Shown here: positions 9,482-19,349 of the stretch, one piece after another
How positions within the stretch are numbered: position 1 is the stretch's first letter
How the letters are laid out: every line of letters starts with the position of its first letter
Assembly (NCBI RefSeq): GCF_009646115.1
Contig: NZ_CP045720.1
Coordinates: forward strand, 1,178,001-1,242,000
Source: Pantoea eucalypti
Lineage (GTDB): Bacteria; Pseudomonadota; Gammaproteobacteria; Enterobacterales; Enterobacteriaceae
Direction: 5' to 3'
Length of the DNA stretch: 64,000 bases
Notes under the pieces: generated by a model
Seen by the model: the letters and a program-made list of their open reading frames with translations, nothing else
Databases searched by the model: none
What the model was told of the DNA's origin: nothing
Made by a program: the position numbers and the translations under genes

Positions 9482-10210
9482 TTACAGACGCATCAGCTGT
9501 CTGAACTGCTTAACCTTACTGCGGCTGACCGGCACCTGAAATTCCAGATCGCGCAGCTTAAGCAGATAGGTGTTGTTAAACCACGGCTCGATTTCGCGGA
9601 TCTTGCTCAGGCTGACGCAGTAAGAGCGGTGACAGCGGAAGAACTGCTGCTCTGGCAGGCGTGAACAGAACTCGGTGATATTCATCGACATGACGTAGGA
9701 CTCGCGCCGGGTATAGACAAACGTCAGCTTTTCATGCGCCTCAACGTAGTAAATGTCATTCACGTCAGTGACGATAATGCGTTCATCTTTAATCAGGTTG
9801 ACGGTCTGCGGCGCAGGTGTGGCACTAAGATGACTCACAGCCTGCTGCGCCTGTGCGGTGGCTTCCAGCTTGTTCAGCATGGTGACAATCCGCGACTCCT
9901 GATAGGGCTTGAGAATGTAGTCAAATGCCTCAAGCTCGAATGCTTCTACCGCATGCTCTTTCCACGCGGTAATAAAGACGATCAGCGGCTTGTGGGCAAA
10001 CTGATGGATATTCTGTGCCAGCAACATGCCATCCAGCGAGGGGATATTAATGTCGAGGAAAATCACATCGACCCGATGCTGTTGCAGATACTTCAGTACA
10101 TCAAGACCATCATCAAAACAGGCTTCAATTTCGATTTTGCTGTGATGCTGAATCATCCAGCTCAGCTCCTGTTGGGCCAGAAATTCATCCTCCACAATAA
10201 TGGCTTTCAT
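9482..10210 (-). CDS. ypdB: LytTR response regulator YpdB (PyrR)
   Basis: This 242-residue response regulator has a receiver domain with the phospho-acceptor Asp53 (VIFLDINIP) and a C-terminal LytTR DNA-binding domain ([18 protein letters not shown] through [12 protein letters not shown]). In E. coli the YpdA/YpdB pair senses external pyruvate and activates yhjX. It overlaps the ypdA stop codon by 4 bases (ATGA), so the two are translationally coupled. A yhjX homologue with LytTR-like sites lies 11 kb away in this window, which fits the known target. Confidence 0.93.
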   Translation of the reverse strand: MKAIIVEDEFLAQQELSWMIQHHSKIEIEACFDDGLDVLKYLQQHRVDVIFLDINIPSLDGMLLAQNIHQFAHKPLIVFITAWKEHAVEAFELEAFDYILKPYQESRIVTMLNKLEATAQAQQAVSHLSATPAPQTVNLIKDERIIVTDVNDIYYVEAHEKLTFVYTRRESYVMSMNITEFCSRLPEQQFFRCHRSYCVSLSKIREIEPWFNNTYLLKLRDLEFQVPVSRSKVKQFRQLMRL

Positions 10211-11895
10211 AACAGATTCTCCGCCAGGCGCTGGCCATTTTTACTCAGCGTAAAAGCGATCTCGGTGCCCGGTTGATGCCGCACGATGTTCAGTCCCTGA
10301 CCTGACAGGAGTTTGACGCGATGGTGCACATTGAGCAGACCGATTTTATTGCCGGGCATCTCGTTGCGTGCCACCCGTTCCACGACTTCGTCACTGATGC
10401 CCTGACCGGTATCCCGCACGGAGATCCGCACCCGATCGCCCAGATCCCGGACGCTCAGCGTGACCACGCCTTTGCCTTTACAGGGCTGAATACCATGCAC
10501 AATGGCGTTTTCTACCAGTGGCTGAATCAGCAGACTTGGCAGCAGAAAATGCAGATCTTCATCGACGTCATAAATCATCGTCAGTTTATCGCCGAATCGC
10601 GCCTGCTCAATGGCGATATAATCTTTCACCTGCCACAGCTCTTTACGGATGTCGATCAGCTCATCATCGTTCAGTTCCAGGTTGTAGCGCAGATAGCGTG
10701 AAAGGTTAATGACCAGCTGGCGGGCAGTATCGGGATTGAGCCGGATAGAAGAGGAAATAGCATTCAGCGCATTGAACAGGAAATGGGGATTTATTTTACT
10801 TTGCAGCGCGCGCAGTTCCGCTTTATTGGCCATCTCACGCAGCTGCTCGGCGCGCGACACTTCAAGCTGGGTTGAGATAATTTGTGACAGGCCAATCGCC
10901 ATTTCCTTCAGCGAGCCGGTAATACGGTGTGCGCGGCGATAATAGATTTTCAGCGTGCCGGTGACTTTGCCTTTTTCCCACAGCGGGATGACGATCATCG
11001 AATGTATATCTTTAGTACGGTGCGCTTCATCATTGTTCTTAATAATAATTTTACCGCTGTTGATCGCCTGCGCCGTCGTCGGGCTGATGCCATCATCACC
11101 ATGTTTATAATTATGTTCGCCATAGCCGACGTAGGCCAGAATCTGCTTTTTATCCGTCATCGCCACCGCATCGGCTTTGATCTCTCTTCGGATAATGTCA
11201 CAGATATTGCGCAGCGAGTCGCTGTTCACCTGACGAAATAGCGGCAACGTTTTGTTGGCGATCTCCAGTGCCAGCTTGGCCTGGCGGGCAGCAATAGCCT
11301 CTTTCTCTCCCTCAACACTTTGCACCAGCAACACAATGATGCCGATGCTGGACGCGCCGAGGATCATCGGCAGGGCAATCTCCGACACAATCGCCAGCCC
11401 GAGTGAGGCAGGGCGCGCCCACAGGACGATCAGCAACATCGTCAGGGCTTCACACAGCATGCCGCCGACGATACCGGCGCGCCAGCGATGCTCTTTCAGT
11501 ACCCGACGATTAATCCCGCCCGCGACGACACCGGCAATGATGCTGGTAATCAGGCAGGGCACGGAAGTGACGCCATGAATATCGATCAGAAAACGGTGAA
11601 GACCCGCAATCACACCGGTGGCGATGCCAACCCAGGGACCAAACAGAATCCCCCCCGCCATCACGGCAATGACCCGCACATTCAGCAGCGAACCGTCGAC
11701 ATTGACGCCCGACCAGGTACTGAACAGCGCAAACAGGGAAAAGATGGCAGTGACCGCCACTTTTTCCGCGCGGGTGTGCTCATCTTTTTGCAGCAGCTGA
11801 CGAAAAGGCCGGGTGCGCGTCAGGAAGAACAGGCAGATCAACATCAGGGCGGCGCGGTCAAAAACTGCCAGTAACATCGTGAAGTGGGAGGACAC
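10207..11895 (-). CDS. ypdA: Sensor histidine kinase YpdA (PyrS)
   Basis: The 562-residue kinase has an N-terminal 5TM-LYT membrane sensor (residues about 1-195), a GAF-like segment (about 215-340), and a LytS-type kinase module. His371 in [12 protein letters not shown] is the expected phosphorylation site, and the ATP-binding DTGQGIS and [11 protein letters not shown] motifs lie near the C-terminus. It forms a high-affinity pyruvate-responsive system with YpdB in E. coli. It is the first gene of a two-gene operon. Confidence 0.93.
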   Translation of the reverse strand: MSSHFTMLLAVFDRAALMLICLFFLTRTRPFRQLLQKDEHTRAEKVAVTAIFSLFALFSTWSGVNVDGSLLNVRVIAVMAGGILFGPWVGIATGVIAGLHRFLIDIHGVTSVPCLITSIIAGVVAGGINRRVLKEHRWRAGIVGGMLCEALTMLLIVLWARPASLGLAIVSEIALPMILGASSIGIIVLLVQSVEGEKEAIAARQAKLALEIANKTLPLFRQVNSDSLRNICDIIRREIKADAVAMTDKKQILAYVGYGEHNYKHGDDGISPTTAQAINSGKIIIKNNDEAHRTKDIHSMIVIPLWEKGKVTGTLKIYYRRAHRITGSLKEMAIGLSQIISTQLEVSRAEQLREMANKAELRALQSKINPHFLFNALNAISSSIRLNPDTARQLVINLSRYLRYNLELNDDELIDIRKELWQVKDYIAIEQARFGDKLTMIYDVDEDLHFLLPSLLIQPLVENAIVHGIQPCKGKGVVTLSVRDLGDRVRISVRDTGQGISDEVVERVARNEMPGNKIGLLNVHHRVKLLSGQGLNIVRHQPGTEIAFTLSKNGQRLAENLL

Positions 11896-12146
11896 AGGCG
11901 ACTCGTGAGCGATGGAAAGTGCCTCTATGATAAAAAATGTGATCGCGAACCGCTAGCACCCCGATCAATCCCGCCACAAGTTAATGTTTCAGATCAATTT
12001 TTACGGCAATCCAGTAAAAAGAGGAAAAGTTGAGTGGAATAAAGGGGAACAGTTTTTCACGCTGGTCGCTGTGAAGCCGTTTTGCTATGTTGCGCGATGA
12101 CGCGCGCCAGTAACCGCTGGAAAACCGTGCCCATCGGGAGCCACAG

Positions 12147-12671
12147 ATGCAACTTGTCACCGACAGATTAACCCTGAGTAAATTACAACCCGAAGACTGG
12201 CAACTGTTTCGTGCCGTCCATGAAGATCCCGACACCATGAAATGGGTAAGCGAAATCCCGGATGAAGCGGATATCCGCCAGCGTTTCACCCAGCGTCTGG
12301 CACCCTGGCAGCCGGGCAGTTTTCATATGCTCTGTCTGGTGGCAAGACGCCAGGACAGCGGTGAGCCCATTGGCCTGTTTGGCTGCAGCCCGGAATGGGA
12401 GCCGTATCGTCAGGCGGAGGTGGGCTATATGCTGCTGCATCGCCACTGTGGTCAGGGCTATGGCAGCGAAGCGCTGGCGGCGCTGTGTCAGTTTCTGCTT
12501 GAAGCCGATTTTCACAAACTCAAGGCGATGGTGATTGAAGGGAACTGGGCGTCACGCCGTATTCTGGAGAAAAACGGTTTTCAGCTGGAGGGCACGCTGC
12601 GGGATAATTATCTGCTGGATGGCCACTGGGTGAACGATTGGCTGCTGGGACGGCTGAATCCGCAAAAATAA
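12147..12671 (+). CDS. GNAT-family N-acetyltransferase
   Basis: The 174-residue product starts like RimJ/RimL-type acetyltransferases (LVTDRLTLSKLQPEDWQLF) and has the acetyl-CoA binding segment VGYMLLHRHCGQGYGSEALAALCQF near residues 92-116. ASRRILEKNGFQLEGTLR follows. Such enzymes acetylate the N-terminus or a side amine of a protein or small molecule; the substrate is not predictable here. It is monocistronic, between divergent ypdA and codirectional alaC. Confidence 0.85.
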   Translation: MQLVTDRLTLSKLQPEDWQLFRAVHEDPDTMKWVSEIPDEADIRQRFTQRLAPWQPGSFHMLCLVARRQDSGEPIGLFGCSPEWEPYRQAEVGYMLLHRHCGQGYGSEALAALCQFLLEADFHKLKAMVIEGNWASRRILEKNGFQLEGTLRDNYLLDGHWVNDWLLGRLNPQK

Positions 12672-12725
12672 AAAAATTTTCCGCCACCCTCGACAAAATG
12701 ATCCTCGCCACGTTATGTTCGTAAC

Positions 12726-12743
12726 GGGTCACAGCAGTGACCC
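12726..12743 (+). other. Leader hairpin upstream of alaC
   Basis: GGGTCAC and GTGACCC form a perfect 7-bp stem with the loop AGCA, ending 45 bases before the alaC start and without a T-run. It could be an operator or a 5'-UTR structure. No known riboswitch was recognised. Confidence 0.35.
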
Positions 12744-12788
12744 ACGTCGCTCGGACGGTCCGGGCGCTTACGTAATGCAGAGGACATC

Positions 12789-14021
12789 ATGGCTGATAAC
12801 AGCACACCCCGTCGTTTCTCGCGTATTGAACGTTTACCCCCTTACGTTTTCAACATCACCGCTGAACTGAAGATGGCTGCGCGTCGGCGCGGCGAAGATA
12901 TCATCGACTTTTCAATGGGCAACCCGGATGGTCCGACTCCGCCTCACATTGTCGAAAAATTATGCCAGGTGGCGCAGCGTGACGATACCCACGGTTATTC
13001 CACCTCGCGCGGCATACCGCGTCTGCGCAGAGCGATTTCGCGCTGGTACGCTGAGCGCTATCAGGTGGAGATCGATCCCGAATCTGAGGCAATTGTCACC
13101 ATCGGCTCCAAAGAGGGGCTGGCGCATCTGATGCTGGCGACGCTGGATCATGGTGATACCGTACTGGTGCCCAATCCCAGCTATCCGATTCATATCTACG
13201 GTGCAGTGATTGCCGGAGCGCAGGTGCGTTCGGTGCCGCTGGTGGCGGGTGTCGACTTCTTCAATGAGCTGGAACGCGCTATCCGTGAAAGCTACCCCAA
13301 GCCAAAAATGATGATCCTTGGATTCCCATCCAACCCGACCGCACAGTGTGTGGAACTCGACTTTTTCGAGCGGGTGATTGCGCTGGCGAAGCAGTACAAC
13401 GTGCTGGTCATCCACGATCTGGCTTATGCTGACATCGTTTACGATGGCTGGAAAGCGCCGTCGATTATGGAGGTGCCGGGCGCGCGTGATGTCGCCGTTG
13501 AATTCTTTACCCTGTCAAAAAGCTACAACATGGCAGGCTGGCGTATCGGTTTCATGGTGGGTAATAAAGAGCTGGTCGCCGCGCTGGCGCGTATCAAGAG
13601 TTACCATGACTACGGCACCTTTACGCCGCTACAGGTGGCAGCCATTGCCGCGCTGGAAGGGGATCAGCAGTGCGTGCGTGACATTGCTGAGCAGTATAAA
13701 CGCCGCCGTGATGTGCTGGTCAAAGGCTTGCATGAAGCGGGCTGGATGGTGGATAACCCCAAAGCCTCGATGTACGTCTGGGCAAAAATTCCCGACCATT
13801 ATGCACATCTGGGTTCGCTGGAATTTGCTAAACATATGCTGCAGGAGGCGAAAGTCTGTGTTTCCCCTGGTATCGGTTTTGGTGACTATGGCGACACGCA
13901 CGTGCGATTTGCGCTGATTGAAAACAGCGATCGTATTCGTCAGGCAGTGCGGGGAATTAAGGCGATGTTTCGTGCCGATGGCGTATTGCCGGGCAGCATG
14001 AAAACAGAAGAAGAGAGCTGA
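12789..14021 (+). CDS. alaC: Glutamate-pyruvate aminotransferase AlaC
   Basis: AlaC is a PLP-dependent class I aminotransferase that makes most of the alanine from pyruvate and glutamate in E. coli. The 410-residue product is nearly collinear with the E. coli enzyme (412 residues). The PLP lysine is Lys244 in [17 protein letters not shown], with NPSYP (about 129-133) and SNPTAQ (about 181-186) as other active-site motifs, and the C-terminal Arg region [15 protein letters not shown]. It lies next to ypdAB and the ypdK homologue, as in E. coli. Confidence 0.96.
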   Translation: MADNSTPRRFSRIERLPPYVFNITAELKMAARRRGEDIIDFSMGNPDGPTPPHIVEKLCQVAQRDDTHGYSTSRGIPRLRRAISRWYAERYQVEIDPESEAIVTIGSKEGLAHLMLATLDHGDTVLVPNPSYPIHIYGAVIAGAQVRSVPLVAGVDFFNELERAIRESYPKPKMMILGFPSNPTAQCVELDFFERVIALAKQYNVLVIHDLAYADIVYDGWKAPSIMEVPGARDVAVEFFTLSKSYNMAGWRIGFMVGNKELVAALARIKSYHDYGTFTPLQVAAIAALEGDQQCVRDIAEQYKRRRDVLVKGLHEAGWMVDNPKASMYVWAKIPDHYAHLGSLEFAKHMLQEAKVCVSPGIGFGDYGDTHVRFALIENSDRIRQAVRGIKAMFRADGVLPGSMKTEEES

Positions 14022-14030
14022 CAGCCAGCA

Positions 14031-14052
14031 GGGGCGACACGATGGTCGCCCC
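14031..14052 (+). terminator. Hairpin after alaC
   Basis: GGGGCGA pairs with TCGCCCC across an 8-base loop just past the alaC stop codon. There is no T-run, so this may be a transcript-stabilising hairpin rather than a strong terminator. Confidence 0.5.
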
Positions 14053-14072
14053 ATGGCGGCACTGTCACGCCA

Positions 14073-14147
14073 TTACTTCAGCAGCAGAACAAAGGTTCCG
14101 AACCAAAGTAACGCGAAAAAAGATATTCCCATCAAGGCATATTTCAC
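14073..14147 (-). CDS. ypdK: YpdK-like 24-residue membrane protein
   Basis: A GTG start with an AGGAG site 7 bases upstream opens a 24-codon frame that reads MKYALMGISFFALLWFGTFV and ends LLLK. It is one hydrophobic helix. It matches the E. coli small membrane protein YpdK, recalled as MKYFFMGISFMVIVWAGTFA plus three residues, and occupies the same place beside alaC. Conserved positions are MKY, MGISF, W and GTF. The function of YpdK is unknown. Confidence 0.75.
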   Translation of the reverse strand: MKYALMGISFFALLWFGTFVLLLK

Positions 14148-14350
14148 AAAGCAACTCCTCTGAGCGGTTACGATGATGGCGATCCCAAACCAGTGCAACG
14201 CGAACAGATGTGGAAAAGAGATCGCCATTTCAGTAATGGTCTGCTCTCTTCCGGGTCGATCTGAATAACTCTCAGAACAGGATCAGGCGCTAATTTACGC
14301 GTAATCCCACCCAAATGAAATAGGCCCGTTCTGAGATATTGCTCACAATA

Positions 14351-15379
14351 TTAGGGCGCCTCGATTTCAGGGATCGCCGACATGCCGACACGTAACTGAA
14401 CCAGATGCGGTTGGTCGCCATCCAGCACAATTTTCACCGGCAGACGTTGAACGACTTTAGTGTAGTTGCCTGTGGCGTTATCGGGAGCGATCGCTGAAAA
14501 AGTTGCACCAGTGGCCGGTGCGATGCTGTCCACATGACCGGTAAAGGTCTCGCCTGGCAGGGCATCAACCCGGATTCGGACCCGCTGTCCTGGGCGCACA
14601 TCGCTTAACTGCGTCTCAAGGTAGTTAGCCGTAATGTAGGTTTGCTGCAGGGGGACCACGGCCAGCAGACGGGTTCCGGCTGAAACGTATGCGCCTGTCC
14701 GCACCGCACGCTGACCCACCATGCCGTCAACAGGAGCCGTAATGCGCGTGTAGGAGAGATTCAGCCTGGCCTGATCGACGCTGGCTTTGGCTGCGGCAAC
14801 ATCTGCTTCTGCTGAACGCACCGCCGCCTGTAATACGCCCACCTGTTTTATTGCCGATGCCAGTGCAGCCTGACTCTGATGGACAGCTGCCAGCGCCGAG
14901 CGCTGATTTGAGCTGGCCTTTTGCTGATCGTCAGCGGCGACGGTGCCGCTTTTATAGAGGCGGTTATAGCGATCGGCGCTTTGACCCGCATACTGCGCAG
15001 AAGCCTGACTTGCCGCGACGCTGGCTTTCTGCTGATCAATCATCGACTGCTGCTGTTCCAGTTGAGCCTGGCTGCTCAGCAGTTTCGCCTGACTCACCTG
15101 CAGGTCAGCTTCAGCACTCTCCAGCGCCACCCGATAGTCACGGTCATCCAGCGTTGCCAGCAACTGGCCCGCTTTGACCTGCTGATTATCCTGCACCTCA
15201 ACATGGCTTATGTAGCCCGAGACTTTCGGTGCTACCAGGGTGTAATCCGCATTGACGTAAGCATCATTGGTGCGGTGATCGTTGCTGGTCATCATCGTCC
15301 AGACAACAAAGGCAATGGCCAGTAACACCAGCAGCAGCAGACTCAGCAGCAGGGTTCTTCTCATTTCAAAAGTACGCAT
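14351..15379 (-). CDS. Membrane-fusion protein of an EmrAB/EmrKY-type pump
   Basis: The 342-residue protein has one N-terminal membrane anchor (residues 9-29), then the HlyD/biotinyl-lipoyl-like start NDAYVNADYTLVAPKVSGYI, a long Ala/Gln/Ser-rich helical hairpin (about 85-200), and the second half of the lipoyl domain (ITAPVDGMVGQRAVRTGAYV). It should bridge the inner-membrane transporter and an outer-membrane channel such as TolC. It is slightly shorter than EmrA/EmrK (about 390). The transporter gene ends 2 bases upstream, so the two form an operon with the transporter gene first. E. coli also has emrKY in this region. Confidence 0.88.
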   Translation of the reverse strand: MRTFEMRRTLLLSLLLLVLLAIAFVVWTMMTSNDHRTNDAYVNADYTLVAPKVSGYISHVEVQDNQQVKAGQLLATLDDRDYRVALESAEADLQVSQAKLLSSQAQLEQQQSMIDQQKASVAASQASAQYAGQSADRYNRLYKSGTVAADDQQKASSNQRSALAAVHQSQAALASAIKQVGVLQAAVRSAEADVAAAKASVDQARLNLSYTRITAPVDGMVGQRAVRTGAYVSAGTRLLAVVPLQQTYITANYLETQLSDVRPGQRVRIRVDALPGETFTGHVDSIAPATGATFSAIAPDNATGNYTKVVQRLPVKIVLDGDQPHLVQLRVGMSAIPEIEAP

Positions 15380-15381
15380 AT

Positions 15382-16989
15382 TCAGTTATTCCGGGAGGGG
15401 TGTTGAATCAAAGTTTGAGGCGGCCAGACCCGTTTTGGCAGGATGGCGGTAAGCAATAACAGGCAGGCGGCAAAGCCGGTCAGCATCAGCCAGCTGTCGC
15501 TCAGGCTCAGGATCGTGGCCTGATGCCGGACCAGGGTGGCGAATCCGCTGAGATTATCGCTGGCGCTGATGCTGCCATCCGGCAATAGCGGCAAACTGCG
15601 GCTGGCTTGATCGGCTGTTGGCGCGGTCATCAGCCAGCTGCGGCTGGCGGCCTGATTAATCAGGACACTGGAATGAAATTGCTCACGATGAGAAAGGAAA
15701 ACCTCAACCAGCGTGGAGGCGGCAATACTGGAAAACCCGCGTACCGTGTTAAACATCGCGGAGGCAAAAGGGCCTTCAGGTGGGGCCACAACGCTGGTGG
15801 CACTCATCAATATCGGCAAAATGATCATCGGTTGTCCGAACGCCTGCAGGATTTGCAGCAGCCAGAAATTCTGTCGCGCCCAGTCACTGGTGATCTGCGA
15901 GCCCAGCAGACAGGCAGTCACCAGCAGGCCGACGCCCGCCGTCAGCATCCAGCGGCAATCAATCCAGCGGATATTGAGCAGGGCAGCAATCAGTGGCGCG
16001 ATGAGCAATTGTGGCAGGCCTACGGTCAGTGCCAGCGGGGCAAACTCAAGGGTGCGAAAGCCGCTCACCTGAGCAAAGTAGGCCGAAGGCAGCGCGGAAC
16101 CTGAAAGCCCCAGGATGAGCACGCAGGCCAGCCCCAGCAGGCCGTGCGCCAGGTTGGGCCGTCTGAGCATCTGTAATTTAAACAGCGGCAGCGGGTGAAA
16201 CCACTCATTGATCAGGAAAACCAGCAGCAGCGGCAGCGCGGCGAGCAGCATACCGGCGATCAGTGGCGAGTTCAGCCAGTTAAGACGTTCCCCCTGGGTC
16301 AGCACCAGCACCAGCAGCGCGACAGCAATGCAACCGGTCACCATGCCGAACAGATCGATCTGCTGAAAACGTTCCGGACGCAGCGGGTCCTGCGGTATCC
16401 CCCAGCTAATCAGCACCATCGCAATCAGCATGCCAGGCACCACCTGCCAGAACACCATGATCCAGCTGACATGGTCGGTCCATATTGAGGCCAGCGACGC
16501 TGCCATATTGGGGCCAAACGTCGCGGTCAGGGCATAGCCCGCCAGGCCGAACAGCTTAAAAGGCGGCGGCAGAAAGCGCAGAGCAACAGTCATCAGCATC
16601 GGCGGCAGTGCGCCGCCAAACAACCCCTGCAGCACGCGCAGGCTGATAAACAGCGTGGGATCCGGCACCAGCGGCAGCAGAATGCCGGTCAGCATAAATC
16701 CCGCCGACACGCCGAGTGTAAAACGCCGCAGCGACAGGGTGACGGCAAACCAGGGGGCAATCATCATCGCCGCAACTTCTGCCGCCTGATAGCCGGAGAT
16801 AATCCAGCTACCCTGATCGAAACCGATGCCGATTGCGGCACGGATATCAGCCAGCGCGATATCACTGACGCGGTCGTTCAGCCCGGAGGTCAGCGCAGCA
16901 ATAAGCACGCCGATCAGGCCCAGAGCTAGTCGGAGTGTAAAAGGATGAGGAGCCGGCGGCGTGGCGGGCTTAGCGTTCATTACTGGCAA
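15382..16989 (-). CDS. DHA2-family MFS multidrug exporter, EmrB/EmrY-like
   Basis: The 535-residue transporter has about fourteen hydrophobic segments, the DHA2 layout. The N-terminal part reads LIGVLIAALTSGLNDRVSDIALADIRAAIG, and RVLQGLFGGALPP is the motif C/antiporter-like region. The large loop near residue 440 (SVLINQAASRSWLM) is typical of EmrB-type pumps. It should export drugs or toxic acids together with the membrane-fusion partner encoded downstream. It diverges from an IclR regulator; two repeated sequence blocks in the shared promoter are likely operators for it. Confidence 0.87.
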   Translation of the reverse strand: MPVMNAKPATPPAPHPFTLRLALGLIGVLIAALTSGLNDRVSDIALADIRAAIGIGFDQGSWIISGYQAAEVAAMMIAPWFAVTLSLRRFTLGVSAGFMLTGILLPLVPDPTLFISLRVLQGLFGGALPPMLMTVALRFLPPPFKLFGLAGYALTATFGPNMAASLASIWTDHVSWIMVFWQVVPGMLIAMVLISWGIPQDPLRPERFQQIDLFGMVTGCIAVALLVLVLTQGERLNWLNSPLIAGMLLAALPLLLVFLINEWFHPLPLFKLQMLRRPNLAHGLLGLACVLILGLSGSALPSAYFAQVSGFRTLEFAPLALTVGLPQLLIAPLIAALLNIRWIDCRWMLTAGVGLLVTACLLGSQITSDWARQNFWLLQILQAFGQPMIILPILMSATSVVAPPEGPFASAMFNTVRGFSSIAASTLVEVFLSHREQFHSSVLINQAASRSWLMTAPTADQASRSLPLLPDGSISASDNLSGFATLVRHQATILSLSDSWLMLTGFAACLLLLTAILPKRVWPPQTLIQHPSRNN

Positions 16990-17008
16990 TCTCGTTATTA
17001 TGATGCAG

Positions 17009-17074
17009 TGTACTGCAATGTGGTACAGGGCGTAATATTACATCCCGGTATGCTGTATTGCAATGTGGTACAGG
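17009..17074. promoter_or_regulatory. Two direct 16-bp repeats between pump and IclR genes
   Basis: TGCAATGTGGTACAGG occurs at 17014-17029 and again at 17059-17074, with centres 45 bp apart. Each repeat is preceded by TGTAC or TGTAT, so each also forms a short inverted repeat TGTAY-N9-GTACA. This is a plausible pair of operators for the adjacent IclR-family protein. Confidence 0.7.
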
Positions 17075-17129
17075 CTGTAAAAAGTGCGGCATTCGCGTTA
17101 CAGTAAGGCAGCTCAAACAGGACGACGCT

Positions 17130-17909
17130 ATGGCACATCAACCCTCCAGCCGCGAGGATGAAAAAACGGGCGGTATCCAGGTCATCGCCCGTGCGGCAAA
17201 AATTCTTAATGCGCTGGGCGAACAGCCGGGCGGCATGAGCCTTGGCGAGATCGCTCAGGCGGTGGAACTGCCCCGTTCAACGGTGCAGCGCATTGTCGCT
17301 GCGCTCGACAGCGCAGAGCTTGTGCGCAGCAGTGGGGCGGGCGGATTGCGTCTGGGACCTGCCCTTTTAAAACTGATCTCCAGCGTGCATACCGACGTGG
17401 TTGATCTGGTCAGTCCGCTACTGGAAAAACTCTCTTCGGATACTAATGAAACGGTCTCGCTGGCGCGCGCCAGCGGCAGCCAGCTGGCGATTATTCACCA
17501 TGTCGTGGCGTCACGTGAACTTCGGGTTGTCCCGCATATGGGACTGAATCTGCCGCTCTACAGTACCTCCGGGGGACGGGCGTTGCTGGCACTGGAGTGT
17601 GAAAAAGATGTCCGGACGATTGTTGGCGACGCCTGGCAGGAGCTGACCGATCAGACGGTGAAAACATTGCCACAATTGCTACAACTTATCAGGGAAGTCC
17701 GCGAAACCGGTATCGCCGTGGATCGCGGTGAAACCCTGGAAGGGATCTCTACCATGGCGTTTGCGCTGGATACGCTGTTTGGTCGCTTTTCTGTCTCTTT
17801 ACTGGTGCCCTCTGCTCGTTTTCTGCGACATGAAGCGCGTTTTCGTGACGAGATGCTGAAGTGTAAAGAGGCGCTGGTGCGTGAAATCGGCAAAGTTGCC
17901 GCGATTTAA
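17130..17909 (+). CDS. IclR-family transcriptional regulator
   Basis: The 259-residue regulator has an N-terminal winged helix (GGIQVIARAAKILNALGEQP through MSLGEIAQAVELPRSTVQRIVAALD) and the C-terminal IclR effector domain (about 90-250). The frame is open further upstream to a TTG at 17058, but that start lies inside the operator repeats. The ATG at 17130 has an AGGA site 8 bases upstream and is chosen. It likely represses the divergent EmrAB-type pump and itself. The effector is unknown. A universal stress gene follows 13 bases later. Confidence 0.85.
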   Translation: MAHQPSSREDEKTGGIQVIARAAKILNALGEQPGGMSLGEIAQAVELPRSTVQRIVAALDSAELVRSSGAGGLRLGPALLKLISSVHTDVVDLVSPLLEKLSSDTNETVSLARASGSQLAIIHHVVASRELRVVPHMGLNLPLYSTSGGRALLALECEKDVRTIVGDAWQELTDQTVKTLPQLLQLIREVRETGIAVDRGETLEGISTMAFALDTLFGRFSVSLLVPSARFLRHEARFRDEMLKCKEALVREIGKVAAI

Positions 17910-17922
17910 GGATAAGCATCTG

Positions 17923-18375
17923 ATGAAAACCCTGCTGATGGCCATAGACCACTCTCCGGTTGCCGGGAAAGTGGTTGCCTTGACGATTGAAGAAGCGCTG
18001 GCACATCGCGCCGATGTGGTGGTGCTGTGCTGCGTCGATCCTGCCTACTCCTCCTGTAATCAGCCGATGGAAATCGATGCGGGTGAAGACCCGGCCGATT
18101 TTGTGGCAGCACAGGATGAGCAAAATACGGCGGAAATGGTGGTGCGTCATGCACTGGCACCGTTACTGCGCGCTGGCATTAATGCGCGTGGCGTGATCCT
18201 GGCGGGTGAGGCGGCAGATACCATTGTTGCCCAGTCACAACAGCTTAAGGCAAGCATGATTATCATGGGACGTCGCCACCTCTCTTCGTTTAACAGATTA
18301 TTAAAAGGCTCGGTCAGCGCAGCGGTGATTGAGCGTGCTCACTGTCCTGTGCTAATCGATGTGCGTAAGGATTAA
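17923..18375 (+). CDS. Universal stress protein (UspA family)
   Basis: The 150-residue single-domain Usp starts MKTLLMAIDHSPVAGKVV. The nucleotide-binding loop G-2x-G-9x-G-S/T is spaced correctly (MGRRHLSSFNRLLKGSVS), but the second glycine is replaced by His, so ATP binding may be altered. An ATG at 17923 is chosen over an upstream GTG at 17881 that lies inside the preceding IclR gene. The 13-bp gap to the regulator gene and the 9-bp gap to the next gene suggest an operon. Confidence 0.83.
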   Translation: MKTLLMAIDHSPVAGKVVALTIEEALAHRADVVVLCCVDPAYSSCNQPMEIDAGEDPADFVAAQDEQNTAEMVVRHALAPLLRAGINARGVILAGEAADTIVAQSQQLKASMIIMGRRHLSSFNRLLKGSVSAAVIERAHCPVLIDVRKD

Positions 18376-18384
18376 CCCCGCAGC

Positions 18385-19191
18385 ATGAATTCTCTGCTTT
18401 TTATTACGCTGGCTGCGTTTTCATTGCTGGCGTTGATCGTTATTGTGCTGATCAAAACGACCCGACTGCGTTTGTGGCAGGGGCTGCTCATTTTTCTGCT
18501 GCCCCTGATCATGGCTAATCTGCTCTGGTTCAGCTGGGTCGCGCCGCATCAGTTGCAGGCAAGCCAGCATGAGCAGGCAGTAAATCAACTGGCAAAGATG
18601 CCAGGCTATCGCGTGCTGCAAACGCAGGAACCCGCGCTCTGGTTATTGCTGACCCAGGAGCTGACCCGTCGAATCCGTGCAGGCGAGCCCGCTCTGCAGG
18701 CAACAGGTGAACTGCGTGGCTGGCTGATTGAGGTGGTCAACCAACGGCTGATGCGCGCAACGGATGCAGCGGTGGTTAACTATATCGGCGTCTCAGTAGA
18801 AGAGATGCGGGCGCTGAATCAAATCGATCCGGGTCTCTGCTTCCGTTTTCTCTATCCGCAGGTGAGTGGAGGAATTAATTTACAGACTACGCTACCGTCT
18901 TCGCTGAATCGCAAAGAAGCGGATGCCATGGAGCAGTTGCTGCTTAACAGCCCTCCGCCCGAAAAGCCCCTCGATAAGACGCAGGCGCAGGATGATCTGC
19001 AAAAGATCGTCGGACGCCTCTTTCTGAAATGGGGCGACAAACTGCAGCAGCTGAATATGCCAGCTGACACGGCAGTGGATCGCTCATCGCTGTGTGGCAT
19101 GTCCATTGATCTCTACAGTGCCATTCTGGCATTACCTGACAAACGCGCCGCTAACCTGTTACGTAGAATGGTGGCAATGACGGGCCAGTAA
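18385..19191 (+). CDS. Hypothetical inner-membrane protein with cytosolic or periplasmic C-terminal domain
   Basis: The 268-residue protein is not recognised. Two hydrophobic helices (residues about 3-23 and 31-52) form an N-terminal hairpin, followed by a mostly helical soluble part of about 210 residues with a conserved-looking CRFLYPQVSGG and a second Cys near the C-terminus (SLCGMSIDLY). It begins 9 bases after the universal stress gene and is probably cotranscribed with it and the IclR regulator. No function is proposed. Confidence 0.7.
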   Translation: MNSLLFITLAAFSLLALIVIVLIKTTRLRLWQGLLIFLLPLIMANLLWFSWVAPHQLQASQHEQAVNQLAKMPGYRVLQTQEPALWLLLTQELTRRIRAGEPALQATGELRGWLIEVVNQRLMRATDAAVVNYIGVSVEEMRALNQIDPGLCFRFLYPQVSGGINLQTTLPSSLNRKEADAMEQLLLNSPPPEKPLDKTQAQDDLQKIVGRLFLKWGDKLQQLNMPADTAVDRSSLCGMSIDLYSAILALPDKRAANLLRRMVAMTGQ

Positions 19192-19211
19192 GCGACCGCG
19201 GAATAGCGGGC

Positions 19212-19349
19212 AAAAAAAAGCCCGCTAAGCGCGGGCAGGGAAGAGAGAGGAACAGCTTTTTTATTTTTGGCATTTCCTGGTGTGGTGCAGTCTTCGTTTC
19301 GTCTTGTCTGAGTACATCCTGTCATTTCTGGCACGATAGCGATAGCCGT
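19212..19349 (-). ncRNA. Candidate small RNA with a strong terminator
   Basis: On the minus strand, GCCCGC-loop-GCGGGC is followed by eight T residues (19212-19219), an ideal intrinsic terminator, yet no minus-strand gene ends here. A promoter-like pair TTGAGA (19380-19385) and TAATAC (19356-19361) with an 18-bp spacer lies 140 bp upstream. The region between has A-rich and UUCCUCUCUCUUCCC-like stretches that could pair with ribosome sites. The family was not recognised. Confidence 0.4.
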
